This document shows, one piece after another, positions 11,499 to 22,406 of a DNA stretch of 64,000 nt; the first letter of the stretch is position 1; each line of letters begins with the position of its first letter. The notes beneath the pieces are model-generated. The model had not been told where the DNA came from and did no database searches. It saw nothing but the letters and a program-made list of their open reading frames with translations. The stretch is from Salvia splendens (taxonomy: Eukaryota; Streptophyta; Magnoliopsida; Lamiales; Lamiaceae). Made by a program: the position numbers and the translations under genes. The stretch spans positions 32,585,322 to 32,649,321 of the forward strand of contig NC_056032.1 in assembly GCF_004379255.2 (NCBI RefSeq), in the 5' to 3' direction.

Positions 11499-11720
11499 GG
11501 GAAGGGGAGACGAATTGGAATGGGAGGCGAATTGAATGGGGGAGACGGTTGGGAGGAGTAATTTGGTAGATTGAATGAATTAATTGTGTGATTTGGGGTA
11601 GGCGATTGTAATTAGGAAGGGTATAGTTTTTTGTCATAAATAGGTAATTTGAAGTGGGACAAATTATGTGGGACGGATCGAAATAGAAAACTGGGACAAA
11701 TTATGTGGGGCGGAGGAGTA

Positions 11721-12184
11721 ACAAACTAGCTATAAGTCTAAGTCTAAGTCTAGATTAGTGATGGATTAGTAGTATATGATTAATGATTGTGTTAGAACGG
11801 TGTCTTGATAGTGTTGCCCGGATTAGTGAAAATACTTGTAATCTAGTCTTTTCGATTTCGTTGTCGATGTCGTTGTCATTATAAAAAAACTGTGGGTTTT
11901 TTTATTTTCTAATAATATAAGCTGCTTTAGTTTTCTTTAAACTTGCCTTTCTATCTCCTTTAAAAATTATTACTCCATTTAGGTGTGGCTGGCTGGGCAC
12001 ACTATACACAGTGTATGAAATTATTAAAGTATATAACATATGTAATTTCTCAATCTATACAAAAGAGTTGTTCGCAATTGATTTGTTTAATATCCTCATT
12101 ATATATTTAATCAAAGGAAATAATGTAGTAAATCTTAACTATCCACTGCTACAAAAATTTAAAAATCACGACTATGTTATTGCT
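11721..12184. other. AT-rich intergenic spacer
   Basis: No gene or repeat boundary is recognised here apart from the TA flank of the mariner element. Confidence 0.5.
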
Positions 12185-12572
12185 CGTATACACACACACA
12201 CATTACAAACATATAAACCTTCAAAATCTTTTTTACTATTAATTTCGAAATGCAAAGAAACAGAGCTGCAGAAAGGAGCATGACCATTAATGATGGTTCA
12301 AGAATACAAAAACTCAGTGCAAGTTTTGCTTATTGAAGTCAGAGCTTCAGTGACCATTCAACAATTCGAAAATCGAAATGCACAAGTAACAAAACATAAG
12401 TCTAATTCCCGACCAAGAGAAGCGAGCGTGAGAGGTGGAGTAGTCATGGAACTCTGTCGAAGGGCGCTGTATCATTATAACAAGTATCCCAAATGCCTTC
12501 CACGGCTCTCTTTGTTGTGGCCGGTGAATGGAGTGTAGCCACTGATTGCATTGATCTCCGCTTCACACATAC
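12185..12572. repeat. Copy of ATP23 3' region (partner 14385-14797)
   Basis: About 390 bases starting at a CA-rich tract are a diverged direct copy of 14385-14797. Both contain TTTCGAAATGCAAAGAAACA, then GTGACCATTCAACAATTC, then the last ATP23 exon. The copy at 14385 is slightly longer because of internal insertions. It shows a past duplication of the 3' end of the gene. Confidence 0.9.
12444..12572 (-). pseudogene. ATP23 last-exon fragment
   Basis: On the minus strand this 129-base segment encodes the 42 C-terminal residues of ATP23, beginning VCVKRRS and ending WDTCYNDTAPFDRVP and a stop. It has the same length and phase as the last exon of the full gene at 14669-14797. Several residues differ, for example in the HSPA segment. 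Upstream, where the intron and earlier exons should be, the sequence changes abruptly at the CATAG acceptor into a Harbinger transposase. It is a detached duplicate without promoter or start. Confidence 0.9.
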
Positions 12573-13358
12573 CTATGCACACGTACACTTCTGCAACGCC
12601 GAGAGACTTTGCCGACCGGCTGCATCTGGACCTGTTTGGAAGTATTCAACACGGGTGGACAATGTGCTGATAATACGCATGAACAAGCGCTTTGACATGC
12701 AAAAACGACGCCTAAAGTAATCTTCCGGAAACCGCGGCTGGTCGGAAAAATAGTCGGCAACGAGCCTTTCGTGGGCTCCCTCCCGGTCACGATGGATGTA
12801 GCGGCGAGTTGATCTTAGTTGGTTGAGGAGGAGGGGCGGGGGTATTCGCTGCGACATATGCTTCATAAGCGGCACGATGTTGTTCGTAGTATTCTTGTTC
12901 TTCGCGCTCCGCTTCCGCAATGAGATAGGTGAAATCCATTTGAGTTTTGAGTGAGAGATGAAGGTGTAGATAAGTTGTATGAAAAATATGAATGAGAGAT
13001 GAATGAGAGATATTTGATGTGAAAAATGGATGATGAATGTGTGTATTTATAGATGATTTTGGGGAAAAAATAAAAAAATCCAAAAAATTACAGAAAAACG
13101 GGCAAAAATGGCCATTTTTTTGGGATTGTGAAAATAATTTTTTTTTTGGTATTATTTTCAATTTTTTTTAAAAAAATAATTTTCCAACGGATATGCCGTT
13201 GGCCAATCAGAACGCGCCACGTCGCCTGCTCGCTGGCACGGACGTGCTCGATGCATCGAGTAGCGCCGTGCCAGCGGCAAGAGCGCAGCGGCGGACAGCG
13301 GTGCCGCGCCGCTGGCACGGACGGACGGACGAGCAATTGCTCGCCGCTGTGGATGCTC
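12573..13358 (-). mobile_element. Truncated Harbinger with transposase N-terminus
   Basis: One end is a clear Harbinger terminus: read on the minus strand it begins GAGCATCCACAGCGGCGAG next to a TAA at 13359-13361. Coding begins at the ATG at 12939 with an Glu/Tyr-rich leader (MDFTYLIAEAEREEQEYYE). After a one-base frameshift near 12800 it continues with the family block RRYIHRDREGAHERL, then DYFRRRFCMSK and LSALQKCT. The transposase stops there because the element is cut at about 12573, where the ATP23 exon copy begins. The DDE catalytic part and the other terminus are missing. Confidence 0.85.
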
Positions 13359-13423
13359 TAATACTTTATTTATATCAAGTGCATAAAAGCTTCAAATGAG
13401 AAAAACTCGTCATTCTGTTATTA

Positions 13424-14337
13424 CCAATGTTTTAAAAATCGGATCGGACCGGTCGGTTCGACCGGTCGGACCGCGAACCGGTAGGTAGTCCGGTCCGGTT
13501 CACCCCTTTAAACCACCACTGCATTGAACCGCCGTGAACCGGTGGAATCGGCCGGTCGGACCGGTTGGACCGTGAACCGAAAACCGGTTTTCTCTCTTTT
13601 TTTCAAAATTTTTTAAAATTTGTTGTTGGTAGAGGTAGAACTCATGACCTCTCTTCTAGTTAAGAAGACCTCTACCACTCCACCACATGCGCCCATTGAA
13701 CAATTTGAACATTAAATATTTTTATACATTAACCATTAATTTTATCTACAAAAACTAATAATTCATTTTAATTTTATTATTCTTTAATATAATTGTTAAT
13801 TATAATATATATAATTATCATCCTTTATATTTTAATGATGCTCTACTTACCACCTATATTATTATTAGTACCATATAAGATTCATTATTTACTATAAATA
13901 AATTTTTTATATTACATACTTAATTTATATACCCTAGCTATTGACATTAATGAATAATCTTATCTAAACTAATTAATAAGTACTTAATTCGTATTTAATT
14001 ATATATTATTTTACAAAATAAATTTTCTTAAATTAATATAAACATTATCTATTTTAATACATGAAATATTAAATTTTTTATCTAGACTAACTAATATTAA
14101 ATATATATATCTGAATATATTTACTAAATTTTAATATTATTTATATTTATACATCACTAATTATCTATGAGGTTTAATGTTTTGTGATATATTATTAATC
14201 GTAAATCATTTACTAAATTTAATATATTTTTATATATATTTGCAACAGTAAAACAGTTAGACCGGTGGTTCGACCGGTTGAACCGTGAACCAGTAACGTC
14301 GCCGGTTCGCTTGCCTGTCCGGTTTTTAAAACATTGG
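13424..14337. mobile_element. 914-bp MITE, TTATTA duplication
   Basis: Left end CCAATGTTTTAAAAATCGG; right end, on the minus strand, CCAATGTTTTAAAAACCGG. The direct repeat TTATTA flanks both sides (13418-13423 and 14338-14343). Both ends are followed by GACCGGT/GAACCGG-rich subterminal sequence, and the middle is AT-rich with no coding frame. The superfamily is unclear: the duplication can be read as TTA (Harbinger-like) or as 6 bp. Confidence 0.85.
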
Positions 14338-14668
14338 TTATTACTCAAAGTGTTGGCTATTAAGTATCATACGAGGACAGGAAATACACACACATTGCAA
14401 ACATATATAACCTTGTAATCTTTTTTACTAATTTCGAAATGCAAAGAAACAGAGCTGCAAAAATGGACATGACCATCAATGATAGTTCAAGAATACAGAA
14501 TCAGGGTATACAGATTACAGACACAGTGCAACTTCTGCCTATAGATGTCACAGCCTCAGTGACCATTCAACAATTCGGATCAAGAACGATGCTCAAATAA
14601 CAAAACATAAGTCTAGTTCCCGGCCAAGAGAAGTGAGAAATCATCAAGCAAGAATGCGATAGGTGTAG

Positions 14669-16607
14669 TCAAGGAACTCTGTCGAAGGGCGTTGTATCAT
14701 TATAACAAGTATCCCAAACGGTTTCCACGGCTATTTTTGCTTTGGCCGGTGAATGGTGTGCAGCCACTGATTGCACTGATCTCCGCTTCACACATACCTA
14801 TGGCATCAACTCAAGACAAATAGTATTTATAATCAAAGGAAAAATAGGATGTAGTTGCACTTGCAGTTGCACCAGAAAACGGGCAAGACAATTAAGGAAG
14901 GAGGTAGAGATAGATAAAGCCATTCATCCACTCCTCAACTGGTAGTATACTAGTATAGTACTATAGTATACTGGAGACAGAGAGAGGAAACTCACAGGCT
15001 CATGACCCTTTAGCCTTAGATCATCCAGCTGTAGATGACCACGAAGAATCTCTCTCAAATAATGGCAATCGCCGCTGAGATGATTAGCTCTAATCTGCTC
15101 CAACAAACAGTGAGAGATTTAAAAAAAAGGATTAAATTCACTGCCCTTTCAGAATTTGGGATTAATTTCGCTAACCTTTCAAAATAGAGGATCGAGGCAT
15201 GCAATTTTTTTTAAAATAAGAGATTTTTGCTTCTTTTTTTCCCCTTTCTCTCTCTCTCTCTTTTTTCCTTATTATTTCACTCTCAACATTTATCAATTGA
15301 CCAAATTACCCAACTCAAATTTAGACCCAAATTCTGGAAAAACAATAGAGAGAATTCTGCAAGGGAGGGATTAAATACAGAGAAATGTGAGCAAAGCTTT
15401 TGAAGAGATAAGAAATTGAAGACCCGTGGAGATTCAACAATATCTGAAAATCAAAATTAAGATACCTCCCTGCAACTCTAAGTAAACCACCAGAACTCAA
15501 CAATATCCGAAAATCCCACCACAACCCAAATGCCAATCCCTCAACTGGAGATTCAAGCTTGAATTTTCAAATTCAAGTTCAGATTTTTATGCAAAATTTT
15601 GAACTTCAAAAATAATGAATCAAGTAAAGACTGAAGAACAAATGAGCTCACATAACCAGAATATCAATGGGCTGACCTTATTGAGCTCCCACAATTTAGA
15701 TTTAGGACGAAAAATTATCATCACAAAAATAACACTCTCAGCTATATTTTTCTTTCTTCTTTTTCGTTTCACGCTTCCCCTCTGAAACCCATATAGTTTC
15801 TCCTGCCATTGCTTCTTACTCTTCAGAAACTTTACTTCAAATTTCTCTGTATTCTACAATCCTTATTTCCCCATAGAAAATTTCCGGAATCAAAAAATCA
15901 AAGACCCGAGAAGACCATTGCAGAATTCACTAGATTGTGGCAAAAATCCAAATTTAATTTCAAATTTTGAAAGGTGAACGAATTTAATCTTATTTTTTCT
16001 GAAATCTCTCAACAAGTAGGCATAACATAAACACCCCCAATAGTAATAGTAAATCTAAAAAAAGAGAAAAGCAATAAAAAAATACAGCATAGATTATTAT
16101 AACCTCACTGCAAGCTTGATGATTACTGTTGCTCCATCTGAGATTGGCAACACGACAGTCATCGTATGCGTGAATGAGCTCGTGAATCATCGCTTGTACC
16201 ACCTCGTCTTCCATATGTAAGTAATTACTGCATATTTCAATCTAATGACAATGCTATTGATCAGTATGAGCATGAACATGATTTCTGAATTCATGTGATA
16301 AGCAAAAAGGCATACTCCATATCCCCTCGCGAATCCACCAGCAGCAGGTCGATCGCAATTGACGGCCCTTATGAAATTGTTTCCGATACGGCAACCAGAT
16401 TTCTCCAAATTCTCGATTAGAAATTTTACCTTGGAATCTGCGAATGAAAATATATGAAAACCCTAACCAAACCCAATAAAAATGAAAATAAAATACAAAA
16501 TTACTTTTTTTAATATTTTTCTGGATAATATTCTGGCATTGCTGGCGTTTGCCCAGGACGGGGGCTGGGGAGCCAGCAGATGATGGTGTCGAAGTTGAAT
16601 CTCCCAT
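14669..16607 (-). CDS. ATP23: Mitochondrial inner membrane protease ATP23 homolog
   Basis: Five exons on the minus strand: 16607-16505, 16437-16278, 16227-16104, 15094-14996 and 14797-14669. All have GT-AG borders and compatible phases, giving 204 residues. The zinc metalloprotease motif HELIH lies at residues about 103-107, followed by AYDDCR, which is diagnostic of ATP23. Other family marks are EKSGCRIGNNFIRAVNC, NHLSGDCHYLRE and the C-terminal WDTCYNDTTPFDRVP. In yeast ATP23 matures the mitochondrial Atp6 subunit and helps assemble ATP synthase at the inner membrane; the plant role is inferred. The start is the first ATG before the Ser/Pro-rich N-terminus. The junction of exons 2 and 3 is the least certain: my reading adds a few residues before the DEV that precedes HELIH. 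The exon 4 segment LQLDDLRL is also slightly longer than I expect. Intron 4 is about 1 kb. Confidence 0.88.
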
Positions 16608-16716
16608 TGAAAATGGTAAACGAAACTTGAAAAAAGTAAAGAAATGAAGACGATGCAGATTCTTTATCATCTAAATTTCATAAAAAAGGTTTTGTAGGCC
16701 CATAATGGAAAGCCCA

Positions 16717-16784
16717 AAGTGGAGTGCCCAAGCCTTACAGCATCCGCAACCAGTGGAGTGCCCAAGCCTTACAGCATCCGCAAC
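16717..16784. repeat. 34-bp tandem duplication of Harbinger end and flank
   Basis: Two adjacent 34-base copies each contain GTGGAGTGCCCAAGCCTTA followed by CAGCATCCGCAAC, that is, target flank, TTA and the first 13 bases of the Harbinger inverted repeat. The second copy continues into the element. Confidence 0.9.
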
Positions 16785-18577
16785 GGTGGCAGCTGTTGCC
16801 ACCGCCGTCCGCGCCGCTAGAACGGATGTGTCTCGCCGTCGCTGCGCCGTGCCAGCAACGGATGTGTCTCGCCGCCGCTGCGCTCGCGCCGCGCCAGCGA
16901 GCAGCTAACGTGTCGCGCTGCGATTGGGCAACGGCATAGCCGTTGCCTTTAAATGTTTTTTTTTAAATTTAAAATCGGTTTTTAATTAAAAAAATCGATA
17001 AAAAATAAAAAAAAAATTTCACTTCCCAAAAAAATTATAAACGTTTATTACCGTTTTTTACACTTTTTTTTTTCCCCCAAAAATACACACTTTCATCTAT
17101 AAATACCCCCACTTTCACATCCAAAAATTCACATCAAACTACACAATTCTCATCTTCATTCTCCAATATTCATTCTCATCTTCATTCTCTCATATCCATT
17201 TTCATCTTCATTCTCTCATACCCTAACAATGTCCGGCCAAGGCGATGACAACCCGCCCTCTCACGGTTGGAACCCCGAATGGTTTGGTGCACAACCGTTT
17301 CCTAGTCCGGAAACGGAATATTCGGCCCCTCCTCTCACCCAAGATTCGGCCGTTCTGGGTGGCTACCGGCCATACCCAATAGACGACCAAGGTGCCTCCG
17401 AAGGCGATACGGGTGGACACCGGAGCCTAGGCCGACCTCCCCCTCCCAAACTCTGCCGGCTCCTACTCGTAGCGGTGCCCGAACACCGTACACCCCGGCG
17501 GAGATGGATAAATTGTTCAAGGCGTACTTCGAAATCTCCGAAGATGCGGCGGTTGGCACGAACCAATCCGGCGATCACTTTTGGTGGCGCTTCTCTCACC
17601 GGTACAATGCAAACCGGCCGCCGGGAACGATAGAGCGCAACGAGAGTATGGTGCGCAACTGCATCGGCCGAGCCAACGAAGAAATTGGCAAGTTCAATGG
17701 CTATTTTCTCCAGGAGTCGCGGAATGCCGGGAGCGGCCAGAGCGAGGTCGACATCATCACTGCCGCGCTGAGCACCTACCAATCCTTGAACGGTAAGTCG
17801 TTCAAGTACCTCAACGTTTGGCAGGAAACGCGGTTCCACCCGAGGTATATGGGAGGCGTAACATCCTCCTCGAGCGGCTCCTCCAAACGGTCAAGGTCGG
17901 TATCCCTATCCGACTTCGGCTCCGAAGAAGTGGCTAGCCAACTCGCCGGAGCTAACTTGGGTAGCCCCGACGCCGGACCAAGCAGTTCCCAACGCCGACC
18001 GCAAGGAAGGAAGAAGGCGGCGGCCGACCGCCGGCGCTCCGCGACTCCATCGGCCCCCGCCCCCGAACCCTCACCCTATGTTCCACCTCCACCCCCGAAC
18101 AACTCGTTGTGGGCCCTTTTGGCCCAACTCAATATGGCCGATAGGTCAACTATGACCCTCACGCAACTTCAAACGCACGAGGACATGATATTGGGTCTCA
18201 AAAAACAATTGGGGTTGGTGCCGCCGGATGCGTAGTCTTCCTCGGGTAATATTAGCCAATAATCATGTAATTTTTAATTTTTAGGAGTTTAATTATGTAA
18301 TTTTTAATTTTTAGTATTTTAATTATGTAATTTTTAATTTTTAGGATTTTAATTATGTCTTTTTTATTTTATTTGTAATTTGTAATATTTATTGTGGTTT
18401 TTTTAATGAATTTTAGTATTATGGAAATGTTTTTGTGTAATTGAATTTTAAATTAATTGTGCTCGTCCTTGCGGAAGAGCACAGTTGTGGGTGTTGTGCT
18501 CTTGCCAGAGAGCAGGCAGAAAAAGTGGGGTCGGGCCCACAACCGTGCCGCTGGCAAGAGCACGGTTGTGGATGCTC
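16772..18577 (+). mobile_element. Harbinger element carrying only ORF1 (copy 1)
   Basis: The left terminus is CAGCATCCGCAACGGTGGC; the right terminus on the minus strand is GAGCATCCACAACCGTGC. TTA flanks both ends (16769-16771 and 18578-18580). It is 1.8 kb long. The only coding region is the SANT/Myb-like ORF1; there is no room for and no trace of a DDE transposase. AT-rich spacer with repeated AATTATGTAATTTTTAATTT follows the ORF. Confidence 0.88.
17229..18235 (+). pseudogene. Harbinger ORF1, SANT/Myb-like, one frameshift
   Basis: The Pro-rich N-terminus (17229 to about 17410) and the main body (about 17410-18235) are in different frames; the family frame is regained by a one-base shift near 17405-17415. 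The body has the SANT/trihelix-like domain (EMDKLFKAYFEISED, FWWRFSHRYN, NCIGRANEEIGKFNGYF), a short FKYLNVWQ motif, a Ser-rich linker, the conserved RRPQGRKKA block and a C-terminal helix. Databases often label these proteins glutathione S-transferase T3-like or NAM-associated; neither name reflects function. In active PIF/Pong elements ORF1 binds element DNA and works with the separate transposase. Here it could act only in trans. Confidence 0.85.
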
Positions 18578-18580
18578 TTA

Positions 18581-18982
18581 GAGCGACAGCAATGACGCCC
18601 GTCCCGGCGGAATTCCGACCGGCGTGCCAGAAGTCCGCGCGGGACGTCCACCATTGTGCAAGGGAGGCACGGAAACAGACATTCGCTGAGGACACCGGAG
18701 TTCTGCGGCGTTCCGCGGATATCCGTCGCGACGTCCGTGCGGACGTCCGCCATTGCGTTGACTCCGACGGACGTCCGCCATTGCGTTGACTCCGACGGAC
18801 GTCCGCGCGAACGTCCCGATTATTGCATTAATTTTTTTTTATTATGGGACGTCCATCGGGATGTCCGCCACTGTGCAGTGGGATATCCGTATGACTTGCC
18901 ATCCGCAGTGAGATGTCCGTATGACGTGGCATGAGGTGTTTTTTGGATGTCCGTCGGGACATCCGCACCACTACTAATGCTC
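18581..18982. mobile_element. 402-bp GC-rich MITE abutting the Harbinger
   Basis: Ends GAGCGACAGCAATG and, on the minus strand, GAGCATTAGTAGTG. The interior is full of GGACGTCCG-type palindromes and contains a 28-base perfect direct repeat (about 18748-18803, CCATTGCGTTGACTCCGACG twice). It begins immediately after the TTA that marks the right end of the neighbouring Harbinger element. It has no coding capacity. Confidence 0.6.
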
Positions 18983-19154
18983 TATTTATGTATTTCCCCT
19001 AATCTGGCATTGAGATGTGGTTACTACTCTTGCTTGCTTCAGTTCACAACCTTCTTCAACTTTCAGGACCCCAAATTCAAAGGTTTCGACCTTGACACCG
19101 GATTTCAAGCTCTGTTTTATGTGATTATCGCCAACACCACCTTAATCCCTAAAA

Positions 19155-19977
19155 ATGGCGCTGCTATGCTCTTCTAACCATATAATCTGCCAAAATCCCC
19201 AATCTTCAAAAACCCCTAATTTCAAATTCAATGAATTCTCTTCATCTTTCACCGACGTAATTGCTCCCCCCCCCCTCTCTCATTTCATTTGTATCTCGTC
19301 GAATCGTTGTATGATTTTTGTCGCTCATTTTTGTTAGGGCCTGAAAGGACGGCGCTGTGTACGCGCTTTCAGCGTTTCAGGAGAAAATTCTTCTCGGAGC
19401 GGTGTGGAGGGTACAATTTCACTAACCATTTACTAATTGTCACTGCACTATCTCTCAGATTTTGTCAATTTTCAGAAGAAGAAGTTAAAGATATAGGCGT
19501 CAAAGCAGCTCTGTCGATGTTAAAGTTCTACAAGAGTGAGTTTTTTTTTGTGTTCTGGATGAATTCTCTGCCGGATAACAATGATCCTGCTGATACTACG
19601 AATGAGTACTACTTTTTTTCTAACATTGATTGTGCTGATACTAATAAGTGTACTTTTATTCTAAAAGAACAGGGGAAATTTCTCCGTTGATGCCAAATAG
19701 TTGTCGTTATGTCCCAACGTGTAGTGAGTACTCGATGATTGCATACAAGAAGTATGGAGTTGGCAAGGGGACTATATTGACTGCTTGGCGTCTCTGCCGC
19801 TGCAATCCTCTTGGTATCTTCTTCTTCTTCTTCCTCTTCCACTTTTATTTTTGTGCAAAATATTTCATTAAAGTTTTACCAAATGAAAGTGTGACTTTGT
19901 ACAAAATGAATATGATAGGAGGATCTGGTTTCGATCCACCGCGATGGTTTGGCGAGACCACTCCCCCACAAGAATGA
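19155..19977 (+). CDS. YidD-like membrane insertion factor, probably chloroplast
   Basis: Five exons: 19155-19256, 19338-19410, 19476-19535, 19673-19813 and 19919-19977. They have GT-AG borders and matching phases and give 144 residues. The C-terminal half is a full YidD (UPF0161/DUF37) domain: LSMLKFYKREISPLMP across the exon 3-4 junction, SCRYVPTCSEYSM with the conserved cysteines, AWRLCRCNPLG, and GSGFDPP across the last junction. Bacterial YidD assists insertion of inner-membrane proteins by YidC. The plant protein has a Ser/Asn-rich N-terminal extension of about 60 residues that resembles a chloroplast transit peptide, so a role with the thylakoid YidC homologs (ALB3/ALB4) is inferred. 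The start is the first ATG after an in-frame leader. No break was seen. Confidence 0.9.
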
Positions 19978-21300
19978 CTTCACTTTGGCTCATCATTTAT
20001 TTAGGGGCTTCAACATTGAAATGGCAATGCTCCATGAATATGATATCTTGTTTGTTGGTTAATTCTCTTGTGAAAACAAGAGAAAAATGGATCAGTTACA
20101 TGAACGAGCGAGCTTTTGTAGTAGATAGAAAACCAGAAGTCTGTTTATTTAACTTAAGGACGTGTTGGCTTTATTAGTTGAGAAATGAGCAGATTTGTGT
20201 ATGTAGAGATTTGAATAACTGTTATGTGGACAAATACAAACCAGTCCGTGTGTTTTGCCTCCACAGAAATGAGTGTTTGTAATTTTGGTCATTCTCTGTT
20301 ATGCTTTATTATAGAATATTATAATGCATGAAATGACCAAAAAGCCCCCACAAAAAATTCAAATTTCCAGCAATTTTGGGTAAAAGGTGGACCGAGGAGC
20401 AATCTATTTCCTCTATCTCTAAAACCTAAGATGTGGTCGCCGTCTTGCTCTTGCGATTTGCCCGTCGTTTAGCCCATTGGATGGCTTCGACTCGACCATT
20501 TGCTCATAGTTGTGTTGTGTCCTCACTTTCACTACCCGGTCCTCCCTCGGATGCACTCCAACTAATGGGGCATGGAAGAGTTAGAGAGTCATCTTCAATG
20601 TTGAGAGTGGTAAGACCAATTTGAAAAGATCTAAAATAAATTTTAGTTGAATTTAATAAGGGTTGTTGGTAGGAATATATAAATATAATGTGTATACATC
20701 TATAAAAATAATAATACTAGTAATTTCTGAAAATATAAAAATGTATAAAAGCAATATCTTTTTGTAAGTAGTGCATGTATAAATTTGAATTTAGAAAATG
20801 CCAATAAATTTTGGTTATTTATATTTTCAAGTGATTTAGAAGCATAATGAAAAAGATAAAATTAACAATAATGTAAAATGCAATTAATAATTTTCAACAG
20901 ATATTCTTTCGAGTTTTAGAACATAAAAGTCACATATCATTCAAATGACTTAATTTAAATAAAATAAAAAAAATGAAAATTTGTCGATCGATAGTGATAA
21001 GATCCATATATTTTTTTTATTTTTTTGATAAAAAACTTGACTTTCTTAGGCAACGACGTTCGTGTATCTGTGGTGACATGTCCAACCTATTATGTGATGA
21101 TCTAATCGCCACGCCACAATTTAATTGAGAAATATCTCATGTTCTAATAGTCGACTAAGGCGGCCTCATATGGAGTATCAATTATTTGTTGAGGATATTA
21201 GTGTTGTCTATTAAATAAAATATTTCAACTATTTGGGAGTATTATATAATTTAGTAATTTAATCACCTGGTTGGGTACTTCGGTGTACTACATAATCGAC
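19978..21300. other. Intergenic, AT-rich
   Basis: This covers the 3' region of the YidD-like gene, then AT-rich spacer. No gene, RNA or element end was recognised. Confidence 0.5.
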
Positions 21301-21308
21301 CTAAAACC

Positions 21309-21840
21309 TAGGGGTGGCAAATCGTGCGTGTCGGGTCGTTATCGTGTCGACACGATAACGACACGAACACGATAACAACAAACACGAACACGACCCGTTA
21401 AGAAAACCTCAAACACGAACACGAACACGACACGAAACCCTTAGACACGAACACGACACGAACCCATTAACGACACGAACCAATTCGGGTCAACACGACA
21501 CGATAACAACACGTACACGAGATGACACGATAACGACTCGATAACAACACGACCTGATAACGGTTAAACCTATTAAAAATGAAAATAATAAGAATTAATA
21601 ATATTAAAATATTATTTCTTAACGGATAACACGAACACGACACGGACACGACACGAACACGTATTGTTAACGGATAACACGAACCCGACACGAACACGAC
21701 ACGAACACGACACGAAATTTTCGTGTCCTTAACGGGTCGACCCGATAAGGACACGAACCCAATAAGCTCTGACCCAAACCCATTATTTTTGTGCCGGTTC
21801 GTGTCGTGTTATCGTGTCGTGTCAAAAATTGCCAGCCCTA
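21309..21840. mobile_element. hAT-type MITE, copy 1
   Basis: Terminal repeats TAGGGGTGGCAA and, on the minus strand, TAGGGCTGGCAA. A perfect 8-bp target duplication CTAAAACC lies at 21301-21308 and 21841-21848. The interior is dominated by short ACACGA/AACACG repeats with no coding frame. It is closely related to 39129-39667. Confidence 0.95.
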
Positions 21841-21848
21841 CTAAAACC

Positions 21849-22406
21849 TCGCAAAGTATAATAATTTAATAGTAGGAGTAGTAAAATAGAAGAGTTTGTT
21901 AAATACTTACAAATTATAAATAGGGTGGGCCTACGAATATAAAACCACAATGTATTCTTAATCCATATAAATAGCATTTGGCATTCGCTCGAATTCAACA
22001 ATAATTACCTAATCCATTTGTAATGCTCAAAAAGTAATCCATTTTTGTATATATAATTTATTTAGCATGGTGGTTGTAATCTTATCTATATTTGACCAAT
22101 CGAGAATTATTGATCGACGCATTGTGGGGCTAACAACTCACCAGTCAGTAGCTACACTTCATTTTGACCCAAGCATTCATTGCACTATCTCACACACACA
22201 TTAGCAGAGACCACCGACTTGAGTGTCGTAAGTGTGTTCTTCTACCTTAAACTCATCTCTGCATAACTCTGATATTATTACATGTATTTATGTATGATAT
22301 TATTCCCCATGTTGTTCTTGCATGCTATGCTATGCTATGCTATGAAGCAAAAGTTAGTAGTAACAAATTAGTTTATTGTTGAATGTGAAGGGGAGGAGGA
22401 GTAAAT
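21849..22406. other. Upstream region of GH3 gene
   Basis: AT-rich probable promoter and leader, with no clear TATA assignment. A short microsatellite of about five ATGCT units lies at 22321-22345. Confidence 0.5.

Larger units (their letters stand above)
7875..11718 (+). mobile_element. Mariner-like element, complete ends
   Basis: The element has TA duplications at 7873-7874 and 11719-11720. The left terminus starts CTCCCTCCGTCCCACATAAT and the right terminus, on the minus strand, starts CTCCTCCGCCCCACATAAT. These are the inverted repeats that plant mariner-like elements share with Stowaway MITEs. At 3.84 kb it is within the usual size range. The interior holds a broken DD39D transposase (+), a run of small hairpins, an exact 60-bp tandem array, an 86-bp direct duplication and an opposite-strand ORF. 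It lies between the HAD gene and the ATP23 region and interrupts no visible gene. Confidence 0.9.

Noticed and set aside
12787..13399. Frames across the GC-rich Harbinger end
   Set aside because: Apart from the transposase N-terminus starting at 12939, these reflect terminal GC-rich sequence.
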